A DNA stretch of 64,000 nt, taken from NCBI GenBank assembly GCA_949825045.1, contig OX463818.1, positions 33,496,906 through 33,560,905 on the forward strand. The letters are read 5' to 3'. This stretch comes from Argyresthia goedartella (taxonomy: Eukaryota > Arthropoda > Insecta > Lepidoptera > Argyresthiidae). The position numbers were made by a program, and so were the translations under genes. The first letter of the stretch is position 1. Every line of letters starts with the position of its first letter. Positions 54,886 to 64,000 of the stretch are shown here, in pieces. Below the pieces are notes generated by a model that worked only from the letters and a program-made list of their open reading frames with translations, ran no database searches and was not told where the DNA came from.

Positions 54886-55419
54886 TGTAAGCTCTGGGCG
54901 AGCTTCTGAGTGGACTGTAGATTAATGTTTTAGCTTTTATTGTGTGGTGGATAATATTCGTGTGCGTTTCGATTGCTCGGTCAAGTTTTCGAAGCCTAAA
55001 ATGTAATGCACCAATATTTAGACGGTATTTGTGGATTTATAAATCTGCAAATAAAAAAGTTGTCGAGGCAGTAATATATAAGTTATAAGCATTTTAAGTT
55101 GGCCGCGCGAACGAAGCGCGCAGGATTGCGCGGCCATGGAGATCTCGGTAACTACTATGGCTAGAGATCTAATTCCTTTTGTCAATTAAAGAGTCTATTT
55201 GTCGATAATTGTCGGTGAAAGAATAATGAGGAAAAGTTAAAAACTTTCGGAAATATGCACTTCCCAAGATTTGGCCGCGCAATCCTCCACTAACGATTTC
55301 GTTATTCTTGATTATTTCCCAAATACGAGACTGCCAACAGTCAAAACCGGTCCTAGAATTTGTCGGTCCTAACGAGACCATCAACTATCACTATTATTCA
55401 GTAATTCACATTCAAAACA
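54886..55419 (-). repeat. candidate BEL-3 5' LTR
   Basis: TG...CA outline (minus strand TGTTTTGAATGTGAATT... to ...AGCTTACA). No second copy is in the window, so the outer end is a guess. Contains a perfect 9-bp GC-rich hairpin TGGCCGCGC/GCGCGGCCA (55100-55136). Confidence 0.45.
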
Positions 55420-55881
55420 CGTAAAACCAATCTGCTCGTGGCCGCGCCAACGAAACTACTTGTGCGCTGTTACTGCCTTAACTATAATACCTAGGCACTA
55501 AGTGTAAAAGATGTATTTCTTCATCAACTTAACCTCATTCGAGTGACATAGAGGTTTGTCCGTAAAACAGTATATCATGCGAGTAATATCAAAACTATTA
55601 AGTATCTCTTACTACGTTAGAGTAGGATAACCATAATTTTGATTGATAGTCTACCAAAACGACTAGTCATGGTGCCAATTGTTTATATTTACATCTCGCT
55701 CAGGTTTGCCGTAATGCCGTCTCATTCAAATGTAAGCCTTGCGCCGACATTGCCAGAGGAGGTGAATGTAAATATAAGAAACAAAAACCCTTGAATAATT
55801 TAAATAATTATGTTTTATTGACAAAATCACCAAAAACAAATACAATAACGACACCTCAAACCTTAAAATCCTTCAAGCTGT
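55420..55881. other. no gene recognised
   Basis: AT-rich sequence between the candidate BEL-3 LTR and the LINE-b tail. Nothing convincing on either strand. Confidence 0.5.
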
Positions 55882-56195
55882 TCATAGACATAGACATCAT
55901 TTATTAATAATATTCATTATAAGTCGTGCAAGGGAAAATAAATTATACATGAACTCATAGTGTAGTATTACACAGGATTCATAAAATTATTACAATATCT
56001 TAATTATTATGTCATAAAATTGATTAATTTGAATTGAATAAATTGTAAATTACCATGTCATTGGAAATATATTAAAATAAAATAAAAATATATTAAATTG
56101 AATTAATAAATTACGCTTTAAATAATGTCACATTTATGGAATATAGGTATGTCAAACACATACTCATTATAGTAACGGTGTCATCGTTCTGATAA

Positions 56196-59155
56196 TTAGT
56201 CATTTAGTTTTAGAAATTCATCGTAGCTGTAGAGGGTCTTCTCGGTAAGCCATCCTTTCAACCTCAGTTTAAAGATGGGCATACTCGGTGCACTAGTGAT
56301 AGCTTCAGGTAACTTGTTGTAGACTACCGGACCCATAACATGGATCGTGTTGCTTGTTTTAGCAAGCTTGTGCTTAATTGTAGCCAGCTTGTTGGAGTTG
56401 CGTGTCTCATATTTATGCCATTCTCCAAGTCGTTTGAATTGGTCTATATTCTCACGCACATAAATGGCCACTTGAAAAATCAGAAGGCTAGATAGTGTGA
56501 GAATTCGTAGATGTTTGAAGTGCGGTCTCGCAGATTCGTCAGTGGGTACTCTCGCCAGCAGACGCACGGCGCGTTTCTGTAACACGAACACGCGGTGCCA
56601 CTGCGCCGCGCGCCCCCACAGCTCCACGCCGTACTGCAGCAGCGAGTGCACTGTCGCGTAGTAGCACGTGCGCATCGACTCTGCTGGTAGTGTAGATGAC
56701 AGCCGACTCAGCGCGAAGCAAGCACTAGCTAGTTTGCTACACAGTTTGTCTATGTGTACGTCCCACGTTAGCGCTTGATCTACCTGAAAACCCAGAAATG
56801 GTGCATTGTGGACTTGCTCAATTTGAACGCCGTCCACTTCGACAGCCAAGTTAGGTCTTTGATGCCCGGAAAGATCAAATTTAATAAATTGCGTTTTGGT
56901 CGTATTCCATAATAACCCATTTTGGCGAAACCAGCGGCACATCCGGCTGGCCACTAAGTTAAGTTCTATTTCCAGCATTGCTATTGTCGATGCAGTCACT
57001 ACCACGGCTACATCATCGGCAAATAAAAATATTTCACCTCCGACAACCGCGCTGGGCAAGTCATTAAGAAGCAGGGAAAACACGATGTTCGACAGTGACG
57101 ATCCCTGTGGTACTCCCATATCTGTCGAGAGACCGTCCGACTTTACAGTCCCCGCTGCTCCGACTACAAACTGCTTTCTTTCGCGCATGAAACTCGTGAT
57201 CAACGCCAAGGCCGGTCCGGCAAGCCCGTAGTGCTGGAGCTTCATGTGCAGGACATTGTGATCTGCAACATCGAATGCTTTCGACAGATCACAGAAGATC
57301 ACGGCGACGGCCTGGTGACGCTCACGAGCATCCAGCACTTTCCGTACTACCTCTCTTGCTAGCTGGGTGGTGGAGCGCCCTTTACGGTAAGCATACTGCC
57401 GGTCCGTGAGAGCAGAGGTGTTCGCGAGATAGTCGGTGAGACGAGAGCTGAGGCCATTCTCTAGGATCTTTGCTATGGCCGGTATGATGGATATCGGACG
57501 ATAGTGGCTTGGGTCTTCTTTTTTACCTTTGCCCTTATACAATGGACTCACTTTCACTTGTTTCATGCATTTTGGATATGTTCCAAGTTTAATGCATCCA
57601 TTGAACATAACAGAAAGTGGGTTACATATATAATCTGCGATGCTGTTAATGAGGCTAATTGAGATGTCATAAATATCTTTCGTTGGCTTATTTGCTACTC
57701 TTTTTTTAATAATAATAAAAAGTTCAGCCGGTGTAAACGGGCGTAAACGCAGCGAGCAGTCAGAAGGCGCACGCGCAGCCAGCAGCGAGGCGCGCGCCGC
57801 ACATAGGTCGGCTTGCGGGGCTCCACACAACCGGGCTGTATTTATAAATTGCAGGTTAAGGTAATCTACGACTTCTTTTTTACATTCGAAAATTTGGCCT
57901 GTCGGATGTTTGATTTCTTGGGTATAATCAACATTGGCTTTTCTAATTTTACAAGTTTCTACATTCACTACATGCCACATTGTTTTAATAACGTTGTTAC
58001 TATTTCGGATTAAAGCGGAGAAGTGATCCAACCTCTGTGTGTATAATTTATTTCTTAAACTCTCCGTTAATTCATAAATTTTCTGGTCAAGTCGAGTATA
58101 ATTCGGATAGACGGGTTTAATGGCAATGAGATCAAATAGCAAAGATTTTAGATTAAGTGTCTCTTTTGTGACCCATGATTTATCTTTGTTGACATTAGGC
58201 TTACGTTTAAGGGGAAAACATATATTCGATTTATTTATTAACACATTTAATACTGACTGGGCAAGCTCCTCGATTGTTGCCTTGCTACGGAACAAATATT
58301 CCCAATCCACACTATCTATAGCCAATGCAAATTGAGCTCGAGAAGCCGCTGTGTAGTCTCTGACGAGGCGGGTGGCGGGAGGGCGAGGGGGCAGCGCCCC
58401 ACACACCAGCTCCGCGCGGACGCACAAGTGATCGCTCAGGTTTGTGGAAACGGGTCGCGCCGCAGCGGTGAACCAGTCTCCAGTGTTGGTGTAAACGTGG
58501 TCGAGTGATGTCGCCGATGTGAATGCTATGCGCGTAGGGATGTCTACCAAGCTCCTGAAGCCATGTGATTCGAGTGTGTCCCTAAGATCGTTGTGTTCAG
58601 AACTGTTTACCATCGTGTCAATGTTCGCATCTCCTAACATTATACACTCGAGACCCGTCTCGATAATTTTAGCGAGAAGATTATCCAATACAGCTACGAA
58701 GTCAGATGCTTTGATTAGATTAGTGCGATAAAAACAAACTACAAGTAATTTGTAGTCTAATAACTCGATTGCTGATATCTCACAGTAACGTTCAATGGCT
58801 AATTTACATATGTAAATGTAATTTACATATGTAGACATATGTCTACATGTTCAATCGCTTTTGTGTCATTATCAACAAATAAACATGATCCACCGTGTTC
58901 ATAGTTAGATCGACAATAACTTGAGATCAGTGTAAAGTTAGCTATATTAATACATTGCAACTCATTGCTTTTTAACCAGTGCTCAGTTATGGCTATAATA
59001 TTGCATTTTAACTCATCTTGAGTTAACACCTCTAAGATTCTTGTTTTATTATTTAAGGACTGAATATTTTGTAAGGCAATGGTAATGGTGTTTTGTTTAC
59101 TAGTTGCATGTACTTGTGGGGTTGGCGGCGGCGGGGGGTCGGGCGCAGGCTGCAC
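56196..59155 (-). pseudogene. LINE-b ORF2: endonuclease and reverse transcriptase, frameshifted by a 29-bp insertion
   Basis: Endonuclease with ALQNIQSLNNK, IIAITEHWLKS, MLGDANIDTM, TSLDHVYTN and NLSDHLCVRAEL. RT with HYRPISIIPAIAK, YAYRKGRSTT, IFCDLSKAFDVADHN, MGVPQGSSLSN and the catalytic FADDVAVV. The C-terminal domain runs to LKGWLTEKTLYSYDEFL. Both RT aspartate motifs are intact, unlike LINE-a. The single defect is a 29-base insertion (58813-58841) between EHVDIC and KLAIERYC. It shifts the frame and is built from inverted and direct copies of the adjacent bases. ORF1 (KPDNWPPRTEVTEWFRP) ends just upstream with a frame slip. Confidence 0.87.
58800..58848. repeat. nested palindromes at the LINE-b frameshift
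   Basis: A perfect 20-bp palindrome (58829-58848, ATGTAGACATATGTCTACAT), a 16-bp palindrome (58802-58817) and 12-bp arms around GTA (58806-58832). Confidence 0.93.
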
Positions 59156-59409
59156 TGTCGCCGGCTCGGGGTCTGCGGCCGGGTCTCCGCGGGGAGCTGG
59201 AGTCAGGGGACGAGCGCGCCGCTCGCCTGCTGCTGGGACGAAACCACTCCGTAACCTCGGTCCTCGGCGGCCAGTTGTCTGGTTTCATAAAGAAGTCAAA
59301 TTTGCTCGTAGGGATTGATTCATTTTTATTGGTTCAGGCTGTACCAGGGAATATAGAAATATACCTACATACATACACACACTCGAAAAACATAACCCTG
59401 AAGGCAGAA

Positions 59410-59711
59410 AGATAAAGTAGCTGGTAAATTAAGTTCTGCGGCTTACGCTGTTAGGAACATCAGACAAAGCAAGGATGTGGCTACATCTAGCCTAGTATAT
59501 TTTAGTTACTTTCATAGTGTCATGTCCTATGGTATCTTGTTGTGGGGGAAAGCAGCGGATATTCAAACTATTTTTATTTTACAGAAAAGAGCTATTCGAG
59601 CAATTTATAATTTAAAACGAACAGACTCCTTAAGAGAGCTTTTTAAAGAAATTGACATACTAACTGTAGCTAGTCAATTTATTTTCGAAAATATAATGTA
59701 TGTACGCAAGA
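59410..59711 (+). pseudogene. LINE-c: reverse-transcriptase C-terminal fragment
   Basis: Plus-strand text LAGKLSSAAYAVRNIRQ, FHSVMSYGILLWG, IFILQKRAIRAIYNL, ELFKEIDILTVASQFIFENI. This is the conserved region after the RT core of insect Jockey/CR1-group LINEs. It is cut at both ends. The right end lies in a 20-bp perfect hairpin where it meets a minus-strand transposase remnant. Confidence 0.78.
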
Positions 59712-59735
59712 AAGGTTCTTGCGTACATACATTAT
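59693..59735. repeat. perfect 20-bp hairpin at a junction
   Basis: Arms 59693-59712 and 59716-59735 (ATAATGTATGTACGCAAGAA and complement) with a 3-base loop. It separates LINE-c (+) from the transposase remnant (-). Confidence 0.95.
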
Positions 59736-61341
59736 GATATATTCATAAATTAACTCAGCATTACAATAACAAGAATATTTATTTTTTTGAAAATATTTTG
59801 AAGCTATTTTCATCCTAAGTCTGTTTGCCTCATCTTGGTTATTAGAATTGCATAAGATTTTTAAAAAGTGCAGTATATTTTTGTTTTGACAATTATCAAA
59901 TATATTGCGTGTGATATATTTGATATATTTAAAAAAAAACGGAATCGAACGCACATGTATTAGTGAGTGTGATATCTTCATAAGTAAAATTTGTTAAATT
60001 ACCGTTTTGTAATAACATAATAGGTTCGTAGTTTTCATTAGTTACACCTTCACCTCTCCAGTTTTCAACATATGAAGGTATTTCCGAAAAGATTGAGTCA
60101 TTTGTAAACGTTTTATTTATATTAGATTTTTGTTTTTTATTAAATTTATTTCTTTGTAAAAATGCCTTTCTTTTTCTAGTTTTATCTTTTTTTTCGCTTT
60201 CATAGCTGTTTTCGGATTTAATGTTTTTCAAAGAGGCAAAAGATAGTTTTATTTCACCTAATAAATAATCATAATGAATTTTAATATATTCGTCATAGAG
60301 TATTTTTTCAGTCTGGTTTCATATAAATAACTTTTCATCCTTTTAAAATAACTTTCTATGGCTGACGACGACGACGACGACGGTGTTTTAGTTGTAGACT
60401 TGTATAAAGGGCACATAACATTGCTCCATAGTGGTAACTTAAAAAGTAATTGTTTGGGTGTTGTAATAAAGTGAGGAATGAAGTAAGGATTTCGCGATTC
60501 GAGAGTAATATGTTTTCCGCTCTCTTTACTCAGGTCTCTTTACCGTTCAACTATTTCATCGAACCAAACAAGTAAATAGTGATCATCATTGACGAATATC
60601 GTATCACCAATATTTTCCTTTTCATTGTTTCCTTGATTTGGTTCGTTATATTCGCTATTGCTTAATTAAAATTTTAACTTTAGAACATATTTTATACAAT
60701 CCAAGTTTTCTTAAGTATCGTATTTGGTAAGACATATTTTCACCATTTCAGTTACTACTATTTTAATTTCTTGAAAACATTCACTCTGTTTTATAAATAA
60801 GATGCAACGAACGTAAAACATTTATATATTTAAATCAATGTTCTCAAAGCAGCGTAAGTTGTATATAGTTTTGATAAAATGGCTTGTGTCAAGTCTTAAA
60901 AATAATTCTGACACAGCAGATTTGTGGCCTTCTAAAACCAAAAACGATCGCTGTATGTAATCTGTTACACTGATAAATGTTGTGAACGCTGAAACATTGG
61001 CCGCAATTAAAGCTGAGGAGATATCTGTAATTATTTCATTCGGTGCGCTTTTCACTCCAATCAACCATTGTTTTATCCACGCCGCTAGCGAGTCTTTCGT
61101 GTGGGAATCAGTTATCATTTGGAAAATAGGTGTTGATTTGACTGAGTCTGAGGTTATCATGGCTACATAAAGAAATAATCGTTTCGTTAGTGTAGAAACA
61201 TCTGGAAGCGTTATTGCCCGAAAAAAAGAACCTGTTGCATCAATCGTAATGGTCAATTGAGGAAAACTGCGACGATACATGTTATAGTACTCTATCTGAT
61301 TTTCAGACCAGTAATACAAATAGAAATGTGGAAATAGTGTC
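59736..61341 (-). pseudogene. decayed MULE/KDZ-like transposase with NTCAFDS box
   Basis: Minus strand. Core region 61319-60822 with LTITIDATGSFFRA (possible first Asp) and NEIITDISSALIAA (possible second Asp), between alternating strands and helices typical of an RNase H-like nuclease. A linker with a Ser run (TPSSSSSSAIESYFKRMK) is at about 60390-60330. The C-terminal region (60231-59745) has YVENWRGEGVTNENYEP and ITLTNTCAFDSVFF, where Cys in a USP-like box may mark a papain-fold peptidase or a relic of one. It is broken by stops and by a slip in an A/T run near 59935. BEL-4 cuts its upstream part at 61342. Superfamily placement is uncertain. Confidence 0.5.
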
Positions 61342-61556
61342 TGTACGAGCGTACATAAGGTTAGATGATAAACTCGAGAAGAAGTTATAAGTAAACCGTT
61401 TAATGAGTTTTACATGGTGTGGTGCAATTTGTATGTGGGACGCGTGCGTGCGGTAGGCCGGCCTGAGGCGAATAGAAATGAGCCGCAGCTCGCGGCCGGC
61501 GGCGGTGGCTGGGCGATCTTCGCTGCCCGCGTGGCGTCATGGTGGGGGCGCGAACA
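61342..61556 (-). repeat. BEL-4 3' LTR
   Basis: 215 bp, minus strand TGTTCGCGCCCCC...GCTCGTACA, directly after the purine-rich CAAGGGCCCCCAGCA. GC-rich in its first half. Confidence 0.72.
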
Positions 61557-61583
61557 TGCTGGGGGCCCTTGAAAGCCCTGCTT

Positions 61584-63383
61584 TCAAGAATCATGAAGAA
61601 GGCACATGCGGTTCAGTGCTCGTCTGATGACTCCTCTCACGGTGTCTATGTCGGCGACCCGTGGTACTCCGTCTGAACCAGGATGAAGTTTTCGTACTCT
61701 CCCCAGGCGCCATGACAGTGGAGGATGATTCTCTTCCTTTACGATGACGAGATCTCCTTGCTGCATGTCTCTAGCGCGTGTTTTCCATTTAGTTCGTTGT
61801 TGCAGCTCCATGACGTACTCGGACTGCCAGCGCATCCAGAAGTGCTGTCTCATTTGCTCGAGAAGGTGGAAGCGGTTCAACTTGTTGGTTTTGACATCCG
61901 TCAGATCCGGGGCTGGAAGCGACATCAGTGGCCTGCCAAGGAGAAAGTGCCCCGGTGTGAGCGCTGCGTAGTCTTTAGGAGAGGAGGAAAGGGTGCAGAG
62001 AGGTCGGCTATTGAGGATAGCCTCAATTTGAGCAAACAAAGACGATAGCTCCTCAAATGTGAGATGAGTATTGCCCAATATGCGCTTGATGTGAAATTTA
62101 GCCGATTTAATTCCTGCCTCTGCATAGCCGTTAAAATTAGGAGCGTAAGCCGGTGAAAATTTAAATTTGATATCATGTTCACATGCAAAGTCTAATATTG
62201 GTCTCGAATATTGCTTAAAGAAGTCATTAATTTCTTTGGCACCAACCAGCGACAAAGTTTGTGGCATTGTCGCAAACTTTGTCGCTGTTTGGTAAAATCA
62301 TTCTCGGTTTATCCCTGCGCGAAATGAGCCGACGCAGGGACTATATGAAGGCGTCTTTGGAGAGTTCACTTACTGCCTCTAGATGCACACACTTAAATCT
62401 AAGACATATAAAAAGACAAAGGTAACATTTTTTTATCCTGCAACCACGCCCACGTCGATCAGTTATCAAAAACGGTCCTGCAAAGTCCACGGCTATAGTA
62501 GAAAATGGGAAGTCAGGCGTGATGCGCTGTGATGGCAGATTACCCATGATGTTAGACATTGTTTTGCCATAATAGCGAGTGCAGAGAACGCACTGTTGGG
62601 CCGTGCGTCGGGCCAAGTCCCTTCCCCCTATAGGCCAGAACTGCTCGCTTACGGATGCCAGCATGAGCTGAGGTCCCGCATGCAAGAGGCGTATGTGTTC
62701 GTAACTAAAAATTAGTTTTGTAAGTATGTGTTTGGAGGAGAGTAGCATAGGATGTTTTACTGAAAAGTCGTATATAGACTTAGCTAGCCTGCCCCCCACT
62801 CTCAGGATTCCCTGAGAGTCAATAAATGGTGCTAATGTAGTGATGTGTGATTTAGGGTTTAATTTTTTGTTTCCTTTTAATAAATCTAACTCCGCAGAAA
62901 AGGATTGTTGTTGTGATAACTTTACCAAAACCTTTAAGGCATTTTCAATCTCATCTACAGTTAAGGGGCCCATTATGTCCTGTTTTTTACATTTGATATT
63001 AATGAAGCGTGATACATAAGCAACTATACGCTTAAGTTTGTTGAGTTGTGAGTACCTTTGAAAGTCTATGATAGCACTGGCAGTATCTAATCTGTTGTCT
63101 ATGTTTGTCATTAAGGATGTGATTGGTTTATATTCAGGTAAGTCACATGTCATAGAATTAGTGTTTAGAGCCGGCCACCTTTCTTCGGGCTCTAAAAGAA
63201 ATGTAGGTCCATGCCACCACAGCTGCTGAGATTGAGCATATTGAGGGTCAACTCCACGAGAAGCAAGGTCAGCGGGATTGAGAGCTGTGGGAACATGACG
63301 CCACGATGAGCTTTCGGTAAGCTCTTGAATGGTCGCGACACGGTTCGCGACGTACGTTTTTAGTTTGGATGGACAAGTGTTTA
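61584..63383 (-). pseudogene. BEL-4 pol: RNase H end, linker, integrase; frameshifted
   Basis: Begins NTCPSKLKTYVANRV and WRHVPTALNPADLASRG (end of RNase H). The integrase finger shows H-H (HIRLLHAG) and CVLCTRY. Core acidic residues lie in AVDFAGPF, in an Asp/Asn box destroyed by an inverted-repeat change at 62241-62293, and in GYAEAGIKSAKFHIKR. The C-terminal domain ends PPLSWRLGRVRKLHPG...MCLLHDS. About 19 extra bases at the hairpin shift the frame just at the second catalytic Asp region (SDNATNF in family form). Confidence 0.85.
62241..62293. repeat. 21-bp inverted repeat with one mismatch in BEL-4 integrase
   Basis: Arms 62241-62261 and 62273-62293, 11-base loop. Core word CAGCGACAAAGTTTG. 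Confidence 0.93.
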
Positions 63384-64000
63384 TCAAAGTCAAAGTCAAA
63401 GAGCTTTATTACTGTAGATATTTACATATACTTAGTAAACGTAATTTTTTGCCTCATCTCTACATTGGACCACTGTGGGAGAAGAAGGGCGTGCCACAGA
63501 TTGATTTTTAGATCTCTTTTAAAAATAGGTTGTGCTTAACTAATACAAATATGAAAAATTTTATTGTTATGATTAATAAGCAGGAATAAATAATTACAAA
63601 ATTATTAACAGCAAGGTGAGCCAGATTAAACCCATACAGTCCTGTCATTTAAGTAATCTTGAACATTGTAATATCCCTTTTTCGACAAAGTCGCTTTAAC
63701 CCTATACTTGGCAGAGGAAAAAAAATAACAAAATCTTAATTTTTCTTTTGAATTTGGGATCTAAGGGAATAAAAGCAGGTGGAAATAATAATAATAAAAT
63801 CTATATATTATAGTTTTTTTTTATTGGTTGTACCCTTAAATTCACACTGCCAAGTCAGCACAATTCGACAGTTCAATTACTCTGTAACTTTTAAGGTACA
63901 CTGCCAGGTTGTGTAGTAAAACAAATCAACTAAAAACATAACAAATTATGTAGCTTTTACGGATTTATGTAGAAAATTAACATTCATAATTATTTCTTTA
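63384..64000 (-). mobile_element. LINE-d: 3' end of a LINE
   Basis: On the minus strand the tail CTTTGACTTTGACTTTGA (ends 63384) follows AATAAAGCTC. Further up (about 63720-63640) KKGYYNVQDYLND-like text matches the C-terminus of Jockey/CR1-group ORF2. It continues beyond the window and splits BEL-4 pol. Confidence 0.65.

Larger units (their letters stand above)
10600..55419 (-). mobile_element. BEL-3: outermost host element, 5' portion only
   Basis: Pieces of one BEL/Pao element lie in order on the minus strand: candidate 5' LTR (54886-55419), leader with TTTGGTCCTTCGATCC (about 54885-54870), gag N-terminus (54135-54419), gag middle and zinc knuckle (17688-18667), protease start (10600-11299). 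The gag pieces rejoin across the TTA duplication of the Harbinger element. The gag end and the protease rejoin, after one frame slip, across the TA duplication of the DD82E element. RT, integrase and the 3' LTR are missing. It is the oldest layer of the nest. Confidence 0.75.
55882..59330 (-). mobile_element. LINE-b: CR1/Jockey-group non-LTR retrotransposon, 5'-truncated
   Basis: Minus strand: end of ORF1 (about 59330-59156), ORF2 (59155-56196), an AT-rich 3' region and the tail AATAAATGATGTCTATGTCTATG (ends about 55882). The repeat-type tail instead of poly(A) is usual for this group in Lepidoptera. The 5' break is near 59330. Confidence 0.82.
61342..63383 (-). mobile_element. BEL-4: 3' half of a BEL/Pao element
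   Basis: The 3' LTR (61342-61556) and pol from the end of RNase H to integrase. The 5' half is separated by LINE-d and lies outside the window. It is a different family from BEL-1/2. It inserted into the MULE/KDZ-like transposase; GTGTC (61337-61341) should be one copy of the target duplication. Confidence 0.82.

Overview
The window looks like heterochromatin-like or otherwise transposon-packed DNA from an insect, most likely a moth or butterfly. The BEL/Pao, Ty3/gypsy, PIF/Harbinger and CR1/Jockey-type LINE families, the LINE tails and the codon use point there, but no host gene was recognised, so the assignment is an inference. Essentially every convincing coding region belongs to a mobile element.

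Layout. 433-5601 is an internally deleted BEL/Pao element (BEL-1, + strand). 5.6-10.3 kb holds no convincing gene. From about 10.6 to 55.4 kb lies one broken BEL/Pao element (BEL-3, - strand) that has been opened twice. A Tc1/mariner-superfamily element with DD82E spacing (11302-17685, TA duplication, 25-bp inverted repeats) sits between its gag and protease and itself contains a LINE (about 13190-17251). A PIF/Harbinger element (18671-54131, TTA duplication, 65-bp inverted repeats) sits in its gag.

The Harbinger transposase is split by Gypsy-A (20620-47619, ATAG duplication). Gypsy-A pol is split by Gypsy-B (22860-43979). Gypsy-B carries BEL-2 in its 5' LTR (24769-31578, ATCGA duplication) and Gypsy-C in its 3' LTR (34112-43662, ATCT duplication). 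That gives five levels of nesting. By-eye LTR divergence agrees with the order: about 2% for Gypsy-A, 1.5% for Gypsy-B, 1.3% for BEL-2 and about 0.2% for Gypsy-C. Gypsy-C has full gag and pol frames joined by a canonical -1 slippery site and is the only element here that looks intact.

Within Harbinger the two genes (DDE transposase and MADF-type protein) are interleaved on opposite strands, each with an exon in the other's intron. The right half of Harbinger also contains a large unclassified transposase-like gene (49762-52416).

From 55.9 kb to the end are a CR1-like LINE, a LINE fragment, a decayed MULE/KDZ-like transposase, a BEL/Pao 3' half (BEL-4) and a LINE 3' end. Four coding or junction sites in the last 13 kb carry short, near-perfect inverted-repeat changes; three coincide with frameshifts and the fourth with an element junction. 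They look like template-switch mutations and are the most unusual small-scale signal seen.
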